Assembly (NCBI GenBank): GCA_032622095.1
Contig: CP136061.1
Coordinates: forward strand, 42,539,797-42,603,796
Direction of reading: 5' to 3'
Length of the DNA: 64,000 nt
Source: Siphonodentalium dalli
Lineage: Eukaryota > Mollusca > Scaphopoda > Gadilida > Siphonodentaliidae
Shown: positions 44,398 through 55,832 of the stretch, one piece after another
Numbering within the stretch: the first letter of the stretch is position 1
How the letters are laid out: each line of letters opens with the position of its first letter
Made by a program: the position numbers and the translations under genes
Notes under the pieces: model-generated
Seen by the model: the letters and a program-made list of their open reading frames with translations, nothing else
Database searches by the model: none
What the model was told of the DNA's origin: nothing

Positions 44398-44872
44398 TGG
44401 CCATAATTTTGTGCACGTTTAGTTCTCAAAATGTTTGGCGTCTGGAGTCTGTGACCGAATCTGATTCGAAGTATATTATAGGGCCCAATTTGGTGAAATT
44501 TCGGTCTGTCCTCATGCCTCGAACTGGAGCCTAGGTCACTCTCGCCGTTTTTCTGTGATAAAGTTACCCAGGTTCCGGAAATTGTGATAAAAGTTACCCA
44601 GGTTGGAGAGGATTGTGATAAAGTTACCCAGGTTAATAGCATTTCATGTTTAGCAACAAATTATAAATTTTTGCGATCAAAATGACGAACTACGGTACTA
44701 ATAATAATTATGTCTTAATTTATGCTTAATAAGGGCTATTACTTGCCAAAATTGAACAATATTTCCCTCTGTCAGTTTTAAATCGAGTTGATATTGTGAG
44801 ATTTGCTTAACCTGAGTAACTTTATCACAATTCAAACATTTTGACAACTATACTTGCAAGAGAAAATGGCCA

Positions 44873-44944
44873 TCCCATGTGGTCTAGTGGTTAGGATTCC
44901 TGGCTTTCACCCAGGCGGCCCGGGTTCGATTCCCGGCATGGGAA
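44873..44944 (+). tRNA. tRNA-Glu-TTC: tRNA-Glu (TTC), unit 50 forward
   Basis: 72/72 to consensus; anticodon 44906-44908. A SINE lies 86 bp downstream, pointing toward this gene. Confidence 0.95.
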
Positions 44945-45017
44945 AGGTGAATATATTTTGTCAAAACGTTTTGTTTGTTTTGTAGTAGAATTTTGCACCA
45001 AGGAGGTGTCACACGTT

Positions 45018-45030
45018 CTAGTCGCGACAA
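45018..45030. repeat. 13-bp target-site duplication of the SINE, left copy
   Basis: CTAGTCGCGACAA here is repeated exactly at 45342-45354. Other units have the sequence once, so the insertion is dated after amplification of the unit. Confidence 0.92.
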
Positions 45031-45341
45031 TGATTGATTGATTGATTGGGGTTTTATGTCGCTTTAGCCACTAAGGCCATATCACGACATTGCCAGTTTT
45101 AATGGTGGAGGAAATCCGCACACTTACGGCTAATCTAACAGTGATTTCAATGGCTGATAAACTCGTCGACCATGTGCGGCAAACCACCGGCCATCGGCAA
45201 GTAACTGACAACTTTCCCAGATAACGATTTCGAGTTACAAAGTCCACGATGGAAACATGTGGATTTGAACCCTTATCGTCAGCGCTGGAAGGCGAAACGG
45301 CTTGGAGTTGTACCCCTAACCGATTGAGCCACCGAGGCCCC
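45031..45341 (-). mobile_element. tRNA-derived SINE, 311 bp, inserted in the convergent spacer of unit 50
   Basis: On the minus strand the head carries a box A match TGGCTCAATCGG (45320-45331) and a box B match GGTTCAAATCC (45261-45271). An unrelated body of about 200 bp follows, and then a simple-repeat tail (TGAT units at 45031-45048 on the plus strand). Perfect 13-bp target duplications flank it. This is the structure of a tRNA-derived SINE mobilised by a LINE. The head is not the tRNA-Glu of this array. The tail resembles SINEs I recall from molluscs; not verified. Confidence 0.88.
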
Positions 45342-45354
45342 CTAGTCGCGACAA
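45342..45354. repeat. 13-bp target-site duplication of the SINE, right copy
   Basis: Exact copy of 45018-45030. Confidence 0.92.
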
Positions 45355-45552
45355 GGCAACCAAGGCAGTCCCACACAAAGCACACGCGACAGGCAAGTAT
45401 ATATTTCTCAAGATGTTTGAATTCTACATGACAATTTTCGGGCAGTCCGCTGTGGTGTGGTGTCGGAAATTTGAATGCAATTCGGCCTGCTCTGATTGTT
45501 GTGGAGAAATATTCTCGCAAAACTGAATTAAGTTCTGATAAAAAATTTACCT

Positions 45553-45624
45553 TTCCCATGCCGGGAATCGAACCCGGGCCGCCTGGGTGAAAGCCAGGAA
45601 TCCTAACCACTAGACCACATGGGA
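45553..45624 (-). tRNA. tRNA-Glu-TTC: tRNA-Glu (TTC), unit 50 reverse
   Basis: 72/72 to consensus; anticodon 45589-45591. Confidence 0.95.
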
Positions 45625-46099
45625 TGGCCATAATTTTGTGCACGTTTAGTTCTCAAAATGTTTGGCGTCTGGAGTCTGTGACCGAATCTGATTCGAAGTA
45701 TATTATAGGGCCCAATTTGGTGAAATTTCGGTCTGTCCTCATGCCTCGAACTGGAGCCTAGGTCACTCTCGCCGTTTTTCTGTGATAAAGTTACCCAGGT
45801 TCCGGAAATTGTGATAAAAGTTACCCAGGTTGGAGAGGATTGTGATAAAGTTACCCAGGTTAATAGCATTTCATGTTTAGCAACAAATTATAAATTTTTG
45901 CGATCAAAATGACGAACTACGGTACTAATAATAATTATGTCTTAATTTATGCTTAATAAGGGCTATTACTTGCCAAAATTGAACAATATTTCCCTCTGTC
46001 AGTTTTAAATCGAGTTGATATTGTGAGATTTGCTTAACCTGAGTAACTTTATCACAATTCAAACATTTTGACAACTATACTTGCAAGAGAAAATGGCCA

Positions 46100-46171
46100 T
46101 CCCATGTGGTCTAGTGGTTAGGATTCCTGGCTTTCACCCAGGCGGCCCGGGTTCGATTCCCGGCATGGGAA
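46100..46171 (+). tRNA. tRNA-Glu-TTC: tRNA-Glu (TTC), unit 51 forward
   Basis: 72/72 to consensus; anticodon 46133-46135. Confidence 0.95.
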
Positions 46172-46455
46172 AGGTGAATATATTTTGTCAAAACGTTTTG
46201 TTTGTTTTGTAGTAGAATTTTGCACCAAGGAGGTGTCACACGTTCTAGTCGCGACAAGGCAACCAAGGCAGTCCCATACAAAGCACACGCGACAGGCAAG
46301 TATATATTTCTCAAGATGTTTGAATTCTACATGACAATTTTCGGGCAGTCCGCTGTGGTGTGGTGTCGGAAATTTGAATGCAATTCGGCCTGCTCTGATT
46401 GTTGTGGAGAAATATTCTCGCAAAACTGAATTAAGTTCTGATAAAAAATTTACCT

Positions 46456-46527
46456 TTCCCATGCCGGGAATCGAACCCGGGCCGCCTGGGTGAAAGCCAG
46501 GAATCCTAACCACTAGACCACATGGGA
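46456..46527 (-). tRNA. tRNA-Glu-TTC: tRNA-Glu (TTC), unit 51 reverse
   Basis: 72/72 to consensus; anticodon 46492-46494; flank reads GGGATCGCC on the plus strand. Confidence 0.95.
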
Positions 46528-47002
46528 TCGCCATAATTTTGTGCACGTTTAGTTCTCAAAATGTTTGGCGTCTGGAGTCTGTGACCGAATCTGATTCGAA
46601 GTATATTATAGGGCCCAATTTGGTGAAATTTCGGTCTGTCCTCATGCCTCGAACTGGAGCCTAGGTCACTCTCGCCGTTTTTCTGTGATAAAGTTACCCA
46701 GGTTCCGGAAATTGTGATAAAAGTTACCCAGGTTGGAGAGGATTGTGATAAAGTTACCCAGGTTAATAGCATTTCATGTTTAGCAACAAATTATAAATTT
46801 TTGCGATCAAAATGACGAACTACGGTACTAATAATAATTATGTCTTAATTTATGCTTAATAAGGGCTATTACTTGCCAAAATTGAACAATATTTCCCTCT
46901 GTCAGTTTTAAATCGAGTTGATATTGTGAGATTTGCTTAACCTGAGTAACTTTATCACAATTCAAACATTTTGACAACTATACTTGCAACAGAAAATGGC
47001 CA

Positions 47003-47074
47003 TCCCATGTGGTCTAGTGGTTAGGATTCCTGGCTTTCACCCAGGCGGCCCGGGTTCGATTCCCGGCATGGGAA
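47003..47074 (+). tRNA. tRNA-Glu-TTC: tRNA-Glu (TTC), unit 52 forward
   Basis: 72/72 to consensus; anticodon 47036-47038. Confidence 0.95.
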
Positions 47075-47358
47075 AGGTGAATATATTTTGTCAAAACGTT
47101 TTGTTTGTTTTGTAGTAGAATTTTGCACCAAGGAGGTGTCACACGTTCTAGTCGCGACAAGGCAACCAAGGCAGTCCCATACAAAGCACACGCGACAGGC
47201 AAGTATATATTTCTCAAGATGTTTGAATTCTACATGACAATTTTCGGGCAGTCCGCTGTGGTGTGGTGTCGGAAATTTGAATGCAATTCGGCCTGCTCTG
47301 ATTGTTGTGGAGAAATATTCTCGCAAAACTGAATTAAGTTCTGATAAAAAATTTACCT

Positions 47359-47430
47359 TTCCCATGCCGGGAATCGAACCCGGGCCGCCTGGGTGAAAGC
47401 CAGGAATCCTAACCACTAGACCACATGGGA
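47359..47430 (-). tRNA. tRNA-Glu-TTC: tRNA-Glu (TTC), unit 52 reverse
   Basis: 72/72 to consensus; anticodon 47395-47397. Its upstream spacer carries AATTCTAAATTT and CTACTGTAC, which also precede units 56 and 60. Confidence 0.95.
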
Positions 47431-47905
47431 TGGCCATAATTTTGTGCACGTTTAGTTCTCAAAATGTTTGGCGTCTGGAGTCTGTGACCGAATCTGATTC
47501 GAAGTATATTATAGGGCCCAATTTGGTGAAATTTCGGTCTGTCCTCATGCCTCGAACTGGAGCCTAGGTCACTCTCGCCGTTTTTCTGTGATAAAGTTAC
47601 CCAGGTTCCGGAAATTGTGATAAAAGTTACCCAGGTTGGAGAGGATTGTGATAAAGTTACCCAGGTTAATAGCATTTCATGTTTAGCAACAAATTCTAAA
47701 TTTTTGCGATCAAAATGACGAACTACTGTACTAATAATAATTATGTCTTAATTTATGCTTAATAAGGGCTATTACTTGCCAAAATTGAACAATATTTCCC
47801 TCTGTCAGTTTTAAATCGAGTTGATATTGTGAGATTTGCTTAACCTGAGTAACTTTATCACAATTCAAACATTTTGACAACTATACTTGCAAGAGAAAAT
47901 GGCCA

Positions 47906-47977
47906 TCACATGTGGTCTAGTGGTTAGGATTCCTGGCTTTCACCCAGGCGGCCCGGGTTCGATTCCCGGCATGGGAA
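47906..47977 (+). tRNA. tRNA-Glu-TTC: tRNA-Glu (TTC), unit 53 forward, C3A variant
   Basis: 47908 is A instead of C, giving an A3-G69 acceptor mismatch. The identical variant recurs in units 56 and 60, with the same spacer markers. Anticodon 47939-47941. Confidence 0.85.
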
Positions 47978-48261
47978 AGGTGAATATATTTTGTCAAAAC
48001 GTTTTGTTTGTTTTGTAGTAGAATTTTTCACCAAGGAGGTGTCACACGTTCTAGTCGCGACAAGGCAACCAAGGCAGTCCCATACAAAGCACACGCGACA
48101 GGCAAGTATATATTTCTCAAGATGTTTGAATTCTACATGACAATTTTCGGGCAGTCCGCTGTGGTGTGGTGTCGGAAATTTGAATGCAATTCGGCCTGCT
48201 CTGATTGTTGTGGAGAAATATTCTCGCAAAACTGAATTAAGTTCTGATAAAAAATTTACCT

Positions 48262-48333
48262 TTCCCATGCCGGGAATCGAACCCGGGCCGCCTGGGTGAA
48301 AGCCAGGAATCCTAACCACTAGACCACATGGGA
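48262..48333 (-). tRNA. tRNA-Glu-TTC: tRNA-Glu (TTC), unit 53 reverse
   Basis: 72/72 to consensus; anticodon 48298-48300; middle motif copy has the GATAACAG variant. Confidence 0.95.
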
Positions 48334-48808
48334 TGGCCATAATTTTGTGCACGTTTAGTTCTCAAAATGTTTGGCGTCTGGAGTCTGTGACCGAATCTGA
48401 TTCGAAGTATATTATAGGGCCCAATTTGGTGAAATTTCGGTCTGTCCTCATGCCTCGAACTGGAGCCTAGGTCACTCTCGCCGTTTTTCTGTGATAAAGT
48501 TACCCAGGTTCCGGAAATTGTGATAACAGTTACCCAGGTTGGAGAGGATTGTGATAAAGTTACCCAGGTTAATAGCATTTCATGTTTAGCAACAAATTAT
48601 AAATTTTTGCGATCAAAATGACGAACTACGGTACTAATAATAATTATGTCTTAATTTATGCTTAATAAGGGCTATTACTTGCCAAAATTGAACAATATTT
48701 CCCTCTGTCAGTTTTAAATCGAGTTGATATTGTGAGATTTGCTTAACCTGAGTAACTTTATCACAATTCAAACATTTTGACAACTATACTTGCAAGAGAA
48801 AATGGCCA

Positions 48809-48880
48809 TCCCATGTGGTCTAGTGGTTAGGATTCCTGGCTTTCACCCAGGCGGCCCGGGTTCGATTCCCGGCATGGGAA
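48809..48880 (+). tRNA. tRNA-Glu-TTC: tRNA-Glu (TTC), unit 54 forward
   Basis: 72/72 to consensus; anticodon 48842-48844. Confidence 0.95.
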
Positions 48881-49164
48881 AGGTGAATATATTTTGTCAA
48901 AACGTTTTGTTTGTTTTGTAGTAGAATTTTGCACCAAGGAGGTGTCACACGTTCTAGTCGCGACAAGGCAACCAAGGCAGTCCCATACAAAGCACACGCG
49001 ACAGGCAAGTATATATTTCTCAAGATGTTTGAATTCTACATGACAATTTTCGGGCAGTCCGCTGTGGTGTGGTGTCGGAAATTTGAATGCAATTCGGCCT
49101 GCTCTGATTGTTGTGGAGAAATATTCTCGCAAAACTGAATTAAGTTCTGATAAAAAATTTACCT

Positions 49165-49236
49165 TTCCCATGCCGGGAATCGAACCCGGGCCGCCTGGGT
49201 GAAAGCCAGGAATCCTAACCACTAGACCACATGGGA
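49165..49236 (-). tRNA. tRNA-Glu-TTC: tRNA-Glu (TTC), unit 54 reverse
   Basis: 72/72 to consensus; anticodon 49201-49203. Confidence 0.95.
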
Positions 49237-49711
49237 TGGCCATAATTTTGTGCACGTTTAGTTCTCAAAATGTTTGGCGTCTGGAGTCTGTGACCGAATC
49301 TGATTCGAAGTATATTATAGGGCCCAATTTGGTGAAATTTCGGTCTGTCCTCATGCCTCGAACTGGAGCCTAGGTCACTCTCGCCGTTTTTCTGTGATAA
49401 AGTTACCCAGGTTCCGGAAATTGTGATAAAAGTTACCCAGGTTGGAGAGGATTGTGATAAAGTTACCCAGGTTAATAGCATTTCATGTTTAGCAACAAAT
49501 TATAAATTTTTGCGATCAAAATGACGAACTACGGTACTAATAATAATTATGTCTTAATTTATGCTTAATAAGGGCTATTACTTGCCAAAATTGAACAATA
49601 TTTCCCTCTGTCAGTTTTAAATCGAGTTGATATTGTGAGATTTGCTTAACCTGAGTAACTTTATCACAATTCAAACATTTTGACAACTATACTTGCAAGA
49701 GAAAATGGCCA

Positions 49712-49783
49712 TCCCATGTGGTCTAGTGGTTAGGATTCCTGGCTTTCACCCAGGCGGCCCGGGTTCGATTCCCGGCATGGGAA
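49712..49783 (+). tRNA. tRNA-Glu-TTC: tRNA-Glu (TTC), unit 55 forward
   Basis: 72/72 to consensus; anticodon 49745-49747. Confidence 0.95.
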
Positions 49784-50067
49784 AGGTGAATATATTTTGT
49801 CAAAACGTTTTGTTTGTTTTGTAGTAGAATTTTGCACCAAGGAGGTGTCACACGTTCTAGTCGCGACAAGGCAACCAAGGCAGTCCCATACAAAGCACAC
49901 GCGACAGGCAAGTATATATTTCTCAAGATGTTTGAATTCTACATGACAATTTTCGGGCAGTCCGCTGTGGTGTGGTGTCGGAAATTTGAATGCAATTCGG
50001 CCTGCTCTGATTGTTGTGGAGAAATATTCTCGCAAAACTGAATTAAGTTCTGATAAAAAATTTACCT

Positions 50068-50139
50068 TTCCCATGCCGGGAATCGAACCCGGGCCGCCTG
50101 GGTGAAAGCCAGGAATCCTAACCACTAGACCACATGGGA
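50068..50139 (-). tRNA. tRNA-Glu-TTC: tRNA-Glu (TTC), unit 55 reverse
   Basis: 72/72 to consensus; anticodon 50104-50106. Confidence 0.95.
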
Positions 50140-50614
50140 TGGCCATAATTTTGTGCACGTTTAGTTCTCAAAATGTTTGGCGTCTGGAGTCTGTGACCGA
50201 ATCTGATTCGAAGTATATTATAGGGCCCAATTTGGTGAAATTTCGGTCTGTCCTCATGCCTCGAACTGGAGCCTAGGTCACTCTCGCCGTTTTTCTGTGA
50301 TAAAGTTACCCAGGTTCCGGAAATTGTGATAAAAGTTACCCAGGTTGGAGAGGATTGTGATAAAGTTACCCAGGTTAATAGCATTTCATGTTTAGCAACA
50401 AATTCTAAATTTTTGCGATCAAAATGACGAACTACTGTACTAATAATAATTATGTCTTAATTTATGCTTAATAAGGGCTATTACTTGCCAAAATTGAACA
50501 ATATTTCCCTCTGTCAGTTTTAAATCGAGTTGATATTGTGAGATTTGCTTAACCTGAGTAACTTTATCACAATTCAAACATTTTGACAACTATACTTGCA
50601 AGAGAAAATGGCCA

Positions 50615-50686
50615 TCACATGTGGTCTAGTGGTTAGGATTCCTGGCTTTCACCCAGGCGGCCCGGGTTCGATTCCCGGCATGGGAA
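50615..50686 (+). tRNA. tRNA-Glu-TTC: tRNA-Glu (TTC), unit 56 forward, C3A variant
   Basis: 50617 is A (position 3), as in unit 53. Anticodon 50648-50650. Confidence 0.85.
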
Positions 50687-50970
50687 AGGTGAATATATTT
50701 TGTCAAAACGTTTTGTTTGTTTTGTAGTAGAATTTTTCACCAAGGAGGTGTCACACGTTCTAGTCGCGACAAGGCAACCAAGGCAGTCCCATACAAAGCA
50801 CACGCGACAGGCAAGTATATATTTCTCAAGATGTTTGAATTCTACATGACAATTTTCGGGCAGTCCGCTGTGGTGTGGTGTCGGAAATTTGAATGCAATT
50901 CGGCCTGCTCTGATTGTTGTGGAGAAATATTCTCGCAAAACTGAATTAAGTTCTGATAAAAAATTTACCT

Positions 50971-51042
50971 TTCCCATGCCGGGAATCGAACCCGGGCCGC
51001 CTGGGTGAAAGCCAGGAATCCTAACCACTAGACCACATGGGA
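50971..51042 (-). tRNA. tRNA-Glu-TTC: tRNA-Glu (TTC), unit 56 reverse
   Basis: 72/72 to consensus; anticodon 51007-51009. Confidence 0.95.
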
Positions 51043-51370
51043 TGGCCATAATTTTGTGCACGTTTAGTTCTCAAAATGTTTGGCGTCTGGAGTCTGTGAC
51101 CGAATCTGATTCGAAGTATATTATAGGGCCCAATTTGGTGAAATTTCGGTCTGTCCTCATGCCTCGAACTGGAGCCTAGGTCACTCTCGCCGTTTTTCTG
51201 TGATAAAGTTACCCAGGTTCCGGAAATTGTGATAACAGTTACCCAGGTTGGAGAGGATTGTGATAAAGTTACCCAGGTTAATAGCATTTCATGTTTAGCA
51301 ACAAATTATAAATTTTTGCGATCAAAATGACGAACTACGGTACTAATAATAATTATGTCTTAATTTATGC

Positions 51371-51375
51371 TTAAG
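51371..51375. other. 314-bp deletion junction at a TTAA, unit 57
   Basis: The sequence runs from TATGCTTAA straight into GTCCCATAC. Relative to unit 1, bases 146-459 are missing, including the whole forward tRNA, its upstream element and its terminators. The left breakpoint is exactly at the end of the TTAA used by MITE copy 1 in unit 30. Confidence 0.9.
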
Positions 51376-51559
51376 TCCCATACAAAGCACACGCGACAGG
51401 CAAGTATATATTTCTCAAGATGTTTGAATTCTACATGACAATTTTCGGGCAGTCCGCTGTGGTGTGGTGTCGGAAATTTGAATGCAATTCGGCCTGCTCT
51501 GATTGTTGTGGAGAAATATTCTCGCAAAACTGAATTAAGTTCTGATAAAAAATTTACCT

Positions 51560-51631
51560 TTCCCATGCCGGGAATCGAACCCGGGCCGCCTGGGTGAAAG
51601 CCAGGAATCCTAACCACTAGACCACATGGGA
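51560..51631 (-). tRNA. tRNA-Glu-TTC: tRNA-Glu (TTC), unit 57 reverse (truncated unit)
   Basis: 72/72 to consensus; anticodon 51596-51598. No forward partner remains. Confidence 0.95.
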
Positions 51632-52106
51632 TGGCCATAATTTTGTGCACGTTTAGTTCTCAAAATGTTTGGCGTCTGGAGTCTGTGACCGAATCTGATT
51701 CGAAGTATATTATAGGGCCCAATTTGGTGAAATTTCGGTCTGTCCTCATGCCTCGAACTGGAGCCTAGGTCACTCTCGCCGTTTTTCTGTGATAAAGTTA
51801 CCCAGGTTCCGGAAATTGTGATAACAGTTACCCAGGTTGGAGAGGATTGTGATAAAGTTACCCAGGTTAATAGCATTTCATGTTTAGCAACAAATTATAA
51901 ATTTTTGCGATCAAAATGACGAACTACGGTACTAATAATAATTATGTCTTAATTTATGCTTAATAAGGGCTATTACTTGCCAAAATTGAACAATATTTCC
52001 CTCTGTCAGTTTTAAATCGAGTTGATATTGTGAGATTTGCTTAACCTGAGTAACTTTATCACAATTCAAACATTTTGACAACTATACTTGCAAGAGAAAA
52101 TGGCCA

Positions 52107-52178
52107 TCCCATGTGGTCTAGTGGTTAGGATTCCTGGCTTTCACCCAGGCGGCCCGGGTTCGATTCCCGGCATGGGAA
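52107..52178 (+). tRNA. tRNA-Glu-TTC: tRNA-Glu (TTC), unit 58 forward
   Basis: 72/72 to consensus; anticodon 52140-52142. Confidence 0.95.
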
Positions 52179-52462
52179 AGGTGAATATATTTTGTCAAAA
52201 CGTTTTGTTTGTTTTGTAGTAGAATTTTGCACCAAGGAGGTGTCACACGTTCTAGTCGCGACAAGGCAACCAAGGCAGTCCCATACAAAGCACACGCGAC
52301 AGGCAAGTATATATTTCTCAAGATGTTTGAATTCTACATGACAATTTTCGGGCAGTCCGCTGTGGTGTGGTGTCGGAAATTTGAATGCAATTCGGCCTGC
52401 TCTGATTGTTGTGGAGAAATATTCTCGCAAAACTGAATTAAGTTCTGATAAAAAATTTACCT

Positions 52463-52534
52463 TTCCCATGCCGGGAATCGAACCCGGGCCGCCTGGGTGA
52501 AAGCCAGGAATCCTAACCACTAGACCACATGGGA
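52463..52534 (-). tRNA. tRNA-Glu-TTC: tRNA-Glu (TTC), unit 58 reverse
   Basis: 72/72 to consensus; anticodon 52499-52501. Confidence 0.95.
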
Positions 52535-53009
52535 TGGCCATAATTTTGTGCACGTTTAGTTCTCAAAATGTTTGGCGTCTGGAGTCTGTGACCGAATCTG
52601 ATTCGAAGTATATTATAGGGCCCAATTTGGTGAAATTTCGGTCTGTCCTCATGCCTCGAACTGGAGCCTAGGTCACTCTCGCCGTTTTTCTGTGATAAAG
52701 TTACCCAGGTTCCGGAAATTGTGATAAAAGTTACCCAGGTTGGAGAGGATTGTGATAAAGTTACCCAGGTTAATAGCATTTCATGTTTAGCAACAAATTA
52801 TAAATTTTTGCGATCAAAATGACGAACTACGGTACTAATAATAATTATGTCTTAATTTATGCTTAATAAGGGCTATTACTTGCCAAAATTGAACAATATT
52901 TCCCTCTGTCAGTTTTAAATCGAGTTGATATTGTGAGATTTGCTTAACCTGAGTAACTTTATCACAATTCAAACATTTTGACAACTATACTTGCAAGAGA
53001 AAATGGCCA

Positions 53010-53081
53010 TCCCATGTGGTCTAGTGGTTAGGATTCCTGGCTTTCACCCAGGCGGCCCGGGTTCGATTCCCGGCATGGGAA
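53010..53081 (+). tRNA. tRNA-Glu-TTC: tRNA-Glu (TTC), unit 59 forward
   Basis: 72/72 to consensus; anticodon 53043-53045. Confidence 0.95.
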
Positions 53082-53365
53082 AGGTGAATATATTTTGTCA
53101 AAACGTTTTGTTTGTTTTGTAGTAGAATTTTGCACCAAGGAGGTGTCACACGTTCTAGTCGCGACAAGGCAACCAAGGCAGTCCCATACAAAGCACACGC
53201 GACAGGCAAGTATATATTTCTCAAGATGTTTGAATTCTACATGACAATTTTCGGGCAGTCCGCTGTGGTGTGGTGTCGGAAATTTGAATGCAATTCGGCC
53301 TGCTCTGATTGTTGTGGAGAAATATTCTCGCAAAACTGAATTAAGTTCTGATAAAAAATTTACCT

Positions 53366-53437
53366 TTCCCATGCCGGGAATCGAACCCGGGCCGCCTGGG
53401 TGAAAGCCAGGAATCCTAACCACTAGACCACATGGGA
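53366..53437 (-). tRNA. tRNA-Glu-TTC: tRNA-Glu (TTC), unit 59 reverse
   Basis: 72/72 to consensus; anticodon 53402-53404. Confidence 0.95.
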
Positions 53438-53912
53438 TGGCCATAATTTTGTGCACGTTTAGTTCTCAAAATGTTTGGCGTCTGGAGTCTGTGACCGAAT
53501 CTGATTCGAAGTATATTATAGGGCCCAATTTGGTGAAATTTCGGTCTGTCCTCATGCCTCGAACTGGAGCCTAGGTCACTCTCGCCGTTTTTCTGTGATA
53601 AAGTTACCCAGGTTCCGGAAATTGTGATAAAAGTTACCCAGGTTGGAGAGGATTGTGATAAAGTTACCCAGGTTAATAGCATTTCATGTTTAGCAACAAA
53701 TTCTAAATTTTTGCGATCAAAATGACGAACTACTGTACTAATAATAATTATGTCTTAATTTATGCTTAATAAGGGCTATTACTTGCCAAAATTGAACAAT
53801 ATTTCCCTCTGTCAGTTTTAAATCGAGTTGATATTGTGAGATTTGCTTAACCTGAGTAACTTTATCACAATTCAAACATTTTGACAACTATACTTGCAAG
53901 AGAAAATGGCCA

Positions 53913-53984
53913 TCACATGTGGTCTAGTGGTTAGGATTCCTGGCTTTCACCCAGGCGGCCCGGGTTCGATTCCCGGCATGGGAA
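53913..53984 (+). tRNA. tRNA-Glu-TTC: tRNA-Glu (TTC), unit 60 forward, C3A variant
   Basis: 53915 is A (position 3), as in units 53 and 56. Anticodon 53946-53948. Confidence 0.85.
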
Positions 53985-54268
53985 AGGTGAATATATTTTG
54001 TCAAAACGTTTTGTTTGTTTTGTAGTAGAATTTTTCACCAAGGAGGTGTCACACGTTCTAGTCGCGACAAGGCAACCAAGGCAGTCCCATACAAAGCACA
54101 CGCGACAGGCAAGTATATATTTCTCAAGATGTTTGAATTCTACATGACAATTTTCGGGCAGTCCGCTGTGGTGTGGTGTCGGAAATTTGAATGCAATTCG
54201 GCCTGCTCTGATTGTTGTGGAGAAATATTCTCGCAAAACTGAATTAAGTTCTGATAAAAAATTTACCT

Positions 54269-54340
54269 TTCCCATGCCGGGAATCGAACCCGGGCCGCCT
54301 GGGTGAAAGCCAGGAATCCTAACCACTAGACCACATGGGA
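54269..54340 (-). tRNA. tRNA-Glu-TTC: tRNA-Glu (TTC), unit 60 reverse
   Basis: 72/72 to consensus; anticodon 54305-54307. Confidence 0.95.
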
Positions 54341-54668
54341 TGGCCATAATTTTGTGCACGTTTAGTTCTCAAAATGTTTGGCGTCTGGAGTCTGTGACCG
54401 AATCTGATTCGAAGTATATTATAGGGCCCAATTTGGTGAAATTTCGGTCTGTCCTCATGCCTCGAACTGGAGCCTAGGTCACTCTCGCCGTTTTTCTGTG
54501 ATAAAGTTACCCAGGTTCCGGAAATTGTGATAACAGTTACCCAGGTTGGAGAGGATTGTGATAAAGTTACCCAGGTTAATAGCATTTCATGTTTAGCAAC
54601 AAATTATAAATTTTTGCGATCAAAATGACGAACTACGGTACTAATAATAATTATGTCTTAATTTATGC

Positions 54669-54673
54669 TTAAG
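54669..54673. other. 314-bp deletion junction at a TTAA, unit 61
   Basis: Same junction as in unit 57, 3298 bp further on; a duplicate rather than an independent event. Confidence 0.9.
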
Positions 54674-54857
54674 TCCCATACAAAGCACACGCGACAGGCA
54701 AGTATATATTTCTCAAGATGTTTGAATTCTACATGACAATTTTCGGGCAGTCCGCTGTGGTGTGGTGTCGGAAATTTGAATGCAATTCGGCCTGCTCTGA
54801 TTGTTGTGGAGAAATATTCTCGCAAAACTGAATTAAGTTCTGATAAAAAATTTACCT

Positions 54858-54929
54858 TTCCCATGCCGGGAATCGAACCCGGGCCGCCTGGGTGAAAGCC
54901 AGGAATCCTAACCACTAGACCACATGGGA
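54858..54929 (-). tRNA. tRNA-Glu-TTC: tRNA-Glu (TTC), unit 61 reverse (truncated unit)
   Basis: 72/72 to consensus; anticodon 54894-54896; forward partner deleted. Confidence 0.95.
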
Positions 54930-55404
54930 TGGCCATAATTTTGTGCACGTTTAGTTCTCAAAATGTTTGGCGTCTGGAGTCTGTGACCGAATCTGATTCG
55001 AAGTATATTATAGGGCCCAATTTGGTGAAATTTCGGTCTGTCCTCATGCCTCGAACTGGAGCCTAGGTCACTCTCGCCGTTTTTCTGTGATAAAGTTACC
55101 CAGGTTCCGGAAATTGTGATAACAGTTACCCAGGTTGGAGAGGATTGTGATAAAGTTACCCAGGTTAATAGCATTTCATGTTTAGCAACAAATTATAAAT
55201 TTTTGCGATCAAAATGACGAACTACGGTACTAATAATAATTATGTCTTAATTTATGCTTAATAAGGGCTATTACTTGCCAAAATTGAACAATATTTCCCT
55301 CTGTCAGTTTTAAATCGAGTTGATATTGTGAGATTTGCTTAACCTGAGTAACTTTATCACAATTCAAACATTTTGACAACTATACTTGCAAGAGAAAATG
55401 GCCA

Positions 55405-55476
55405 TCCCATGTGGTCTAGTGGTTAGGATTCCTGGCTTTCACCCAGGCGGCCCGGGTTCGATTCCCGGCATGGGAA
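55405..55476 (+). tRNA. tRNA-Glu-TTC: tRNA-Glu (TTC), unit 62 forward
   Basis: 72/72 to consensus; anticodon 55438-55440. Confidence 0.95.
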
Positions 55477-55760
55477 AGGTGAATATATTTTGTCAAAACG
55501 TTTTGTTTGTTTTGTAGTAGAATTTTGCACCAAGGAGGTGTCACACGTTCTAGTCGCGACAAGGCAACCAAGGCAGTCCCATACAAAGCACACGCGACAG
55601 GCAAGTATATATTTCTCAAGATGTTTGAATTCTACATGACAATTTTCGGGCAGTCCGCTGTGGTGTGGTGTCGGAAATTTGAATGCAATTCGGCCTGCTC
55701 TGATTGTTGTGGAGAAATATTCTCGCAAAACTGAATTAAGTTCTGATAAAAAATTTACCT

Positions 55761-55832
55761 TTCCCATGCCGGGAATCGAACCCGGGCCGCCTGGGTGAAA
55801 GCCAGGAATCCTAACCACTAGACCACATGGGA
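55761..55832 (-). tRNA. tRNA-Glu-TTC: tRNA-Glu (TTC), unit 62 reverse
   Basis: 72/72 to consensus; anticodon 55797-55799. Confidence 0.95.

Noticed and set aside
45071-45643. 190-codon minus-strand frame in unit 50
   Set aside because: It is a chance fusion of the tRNA-shadow frame with the inserted SINE.
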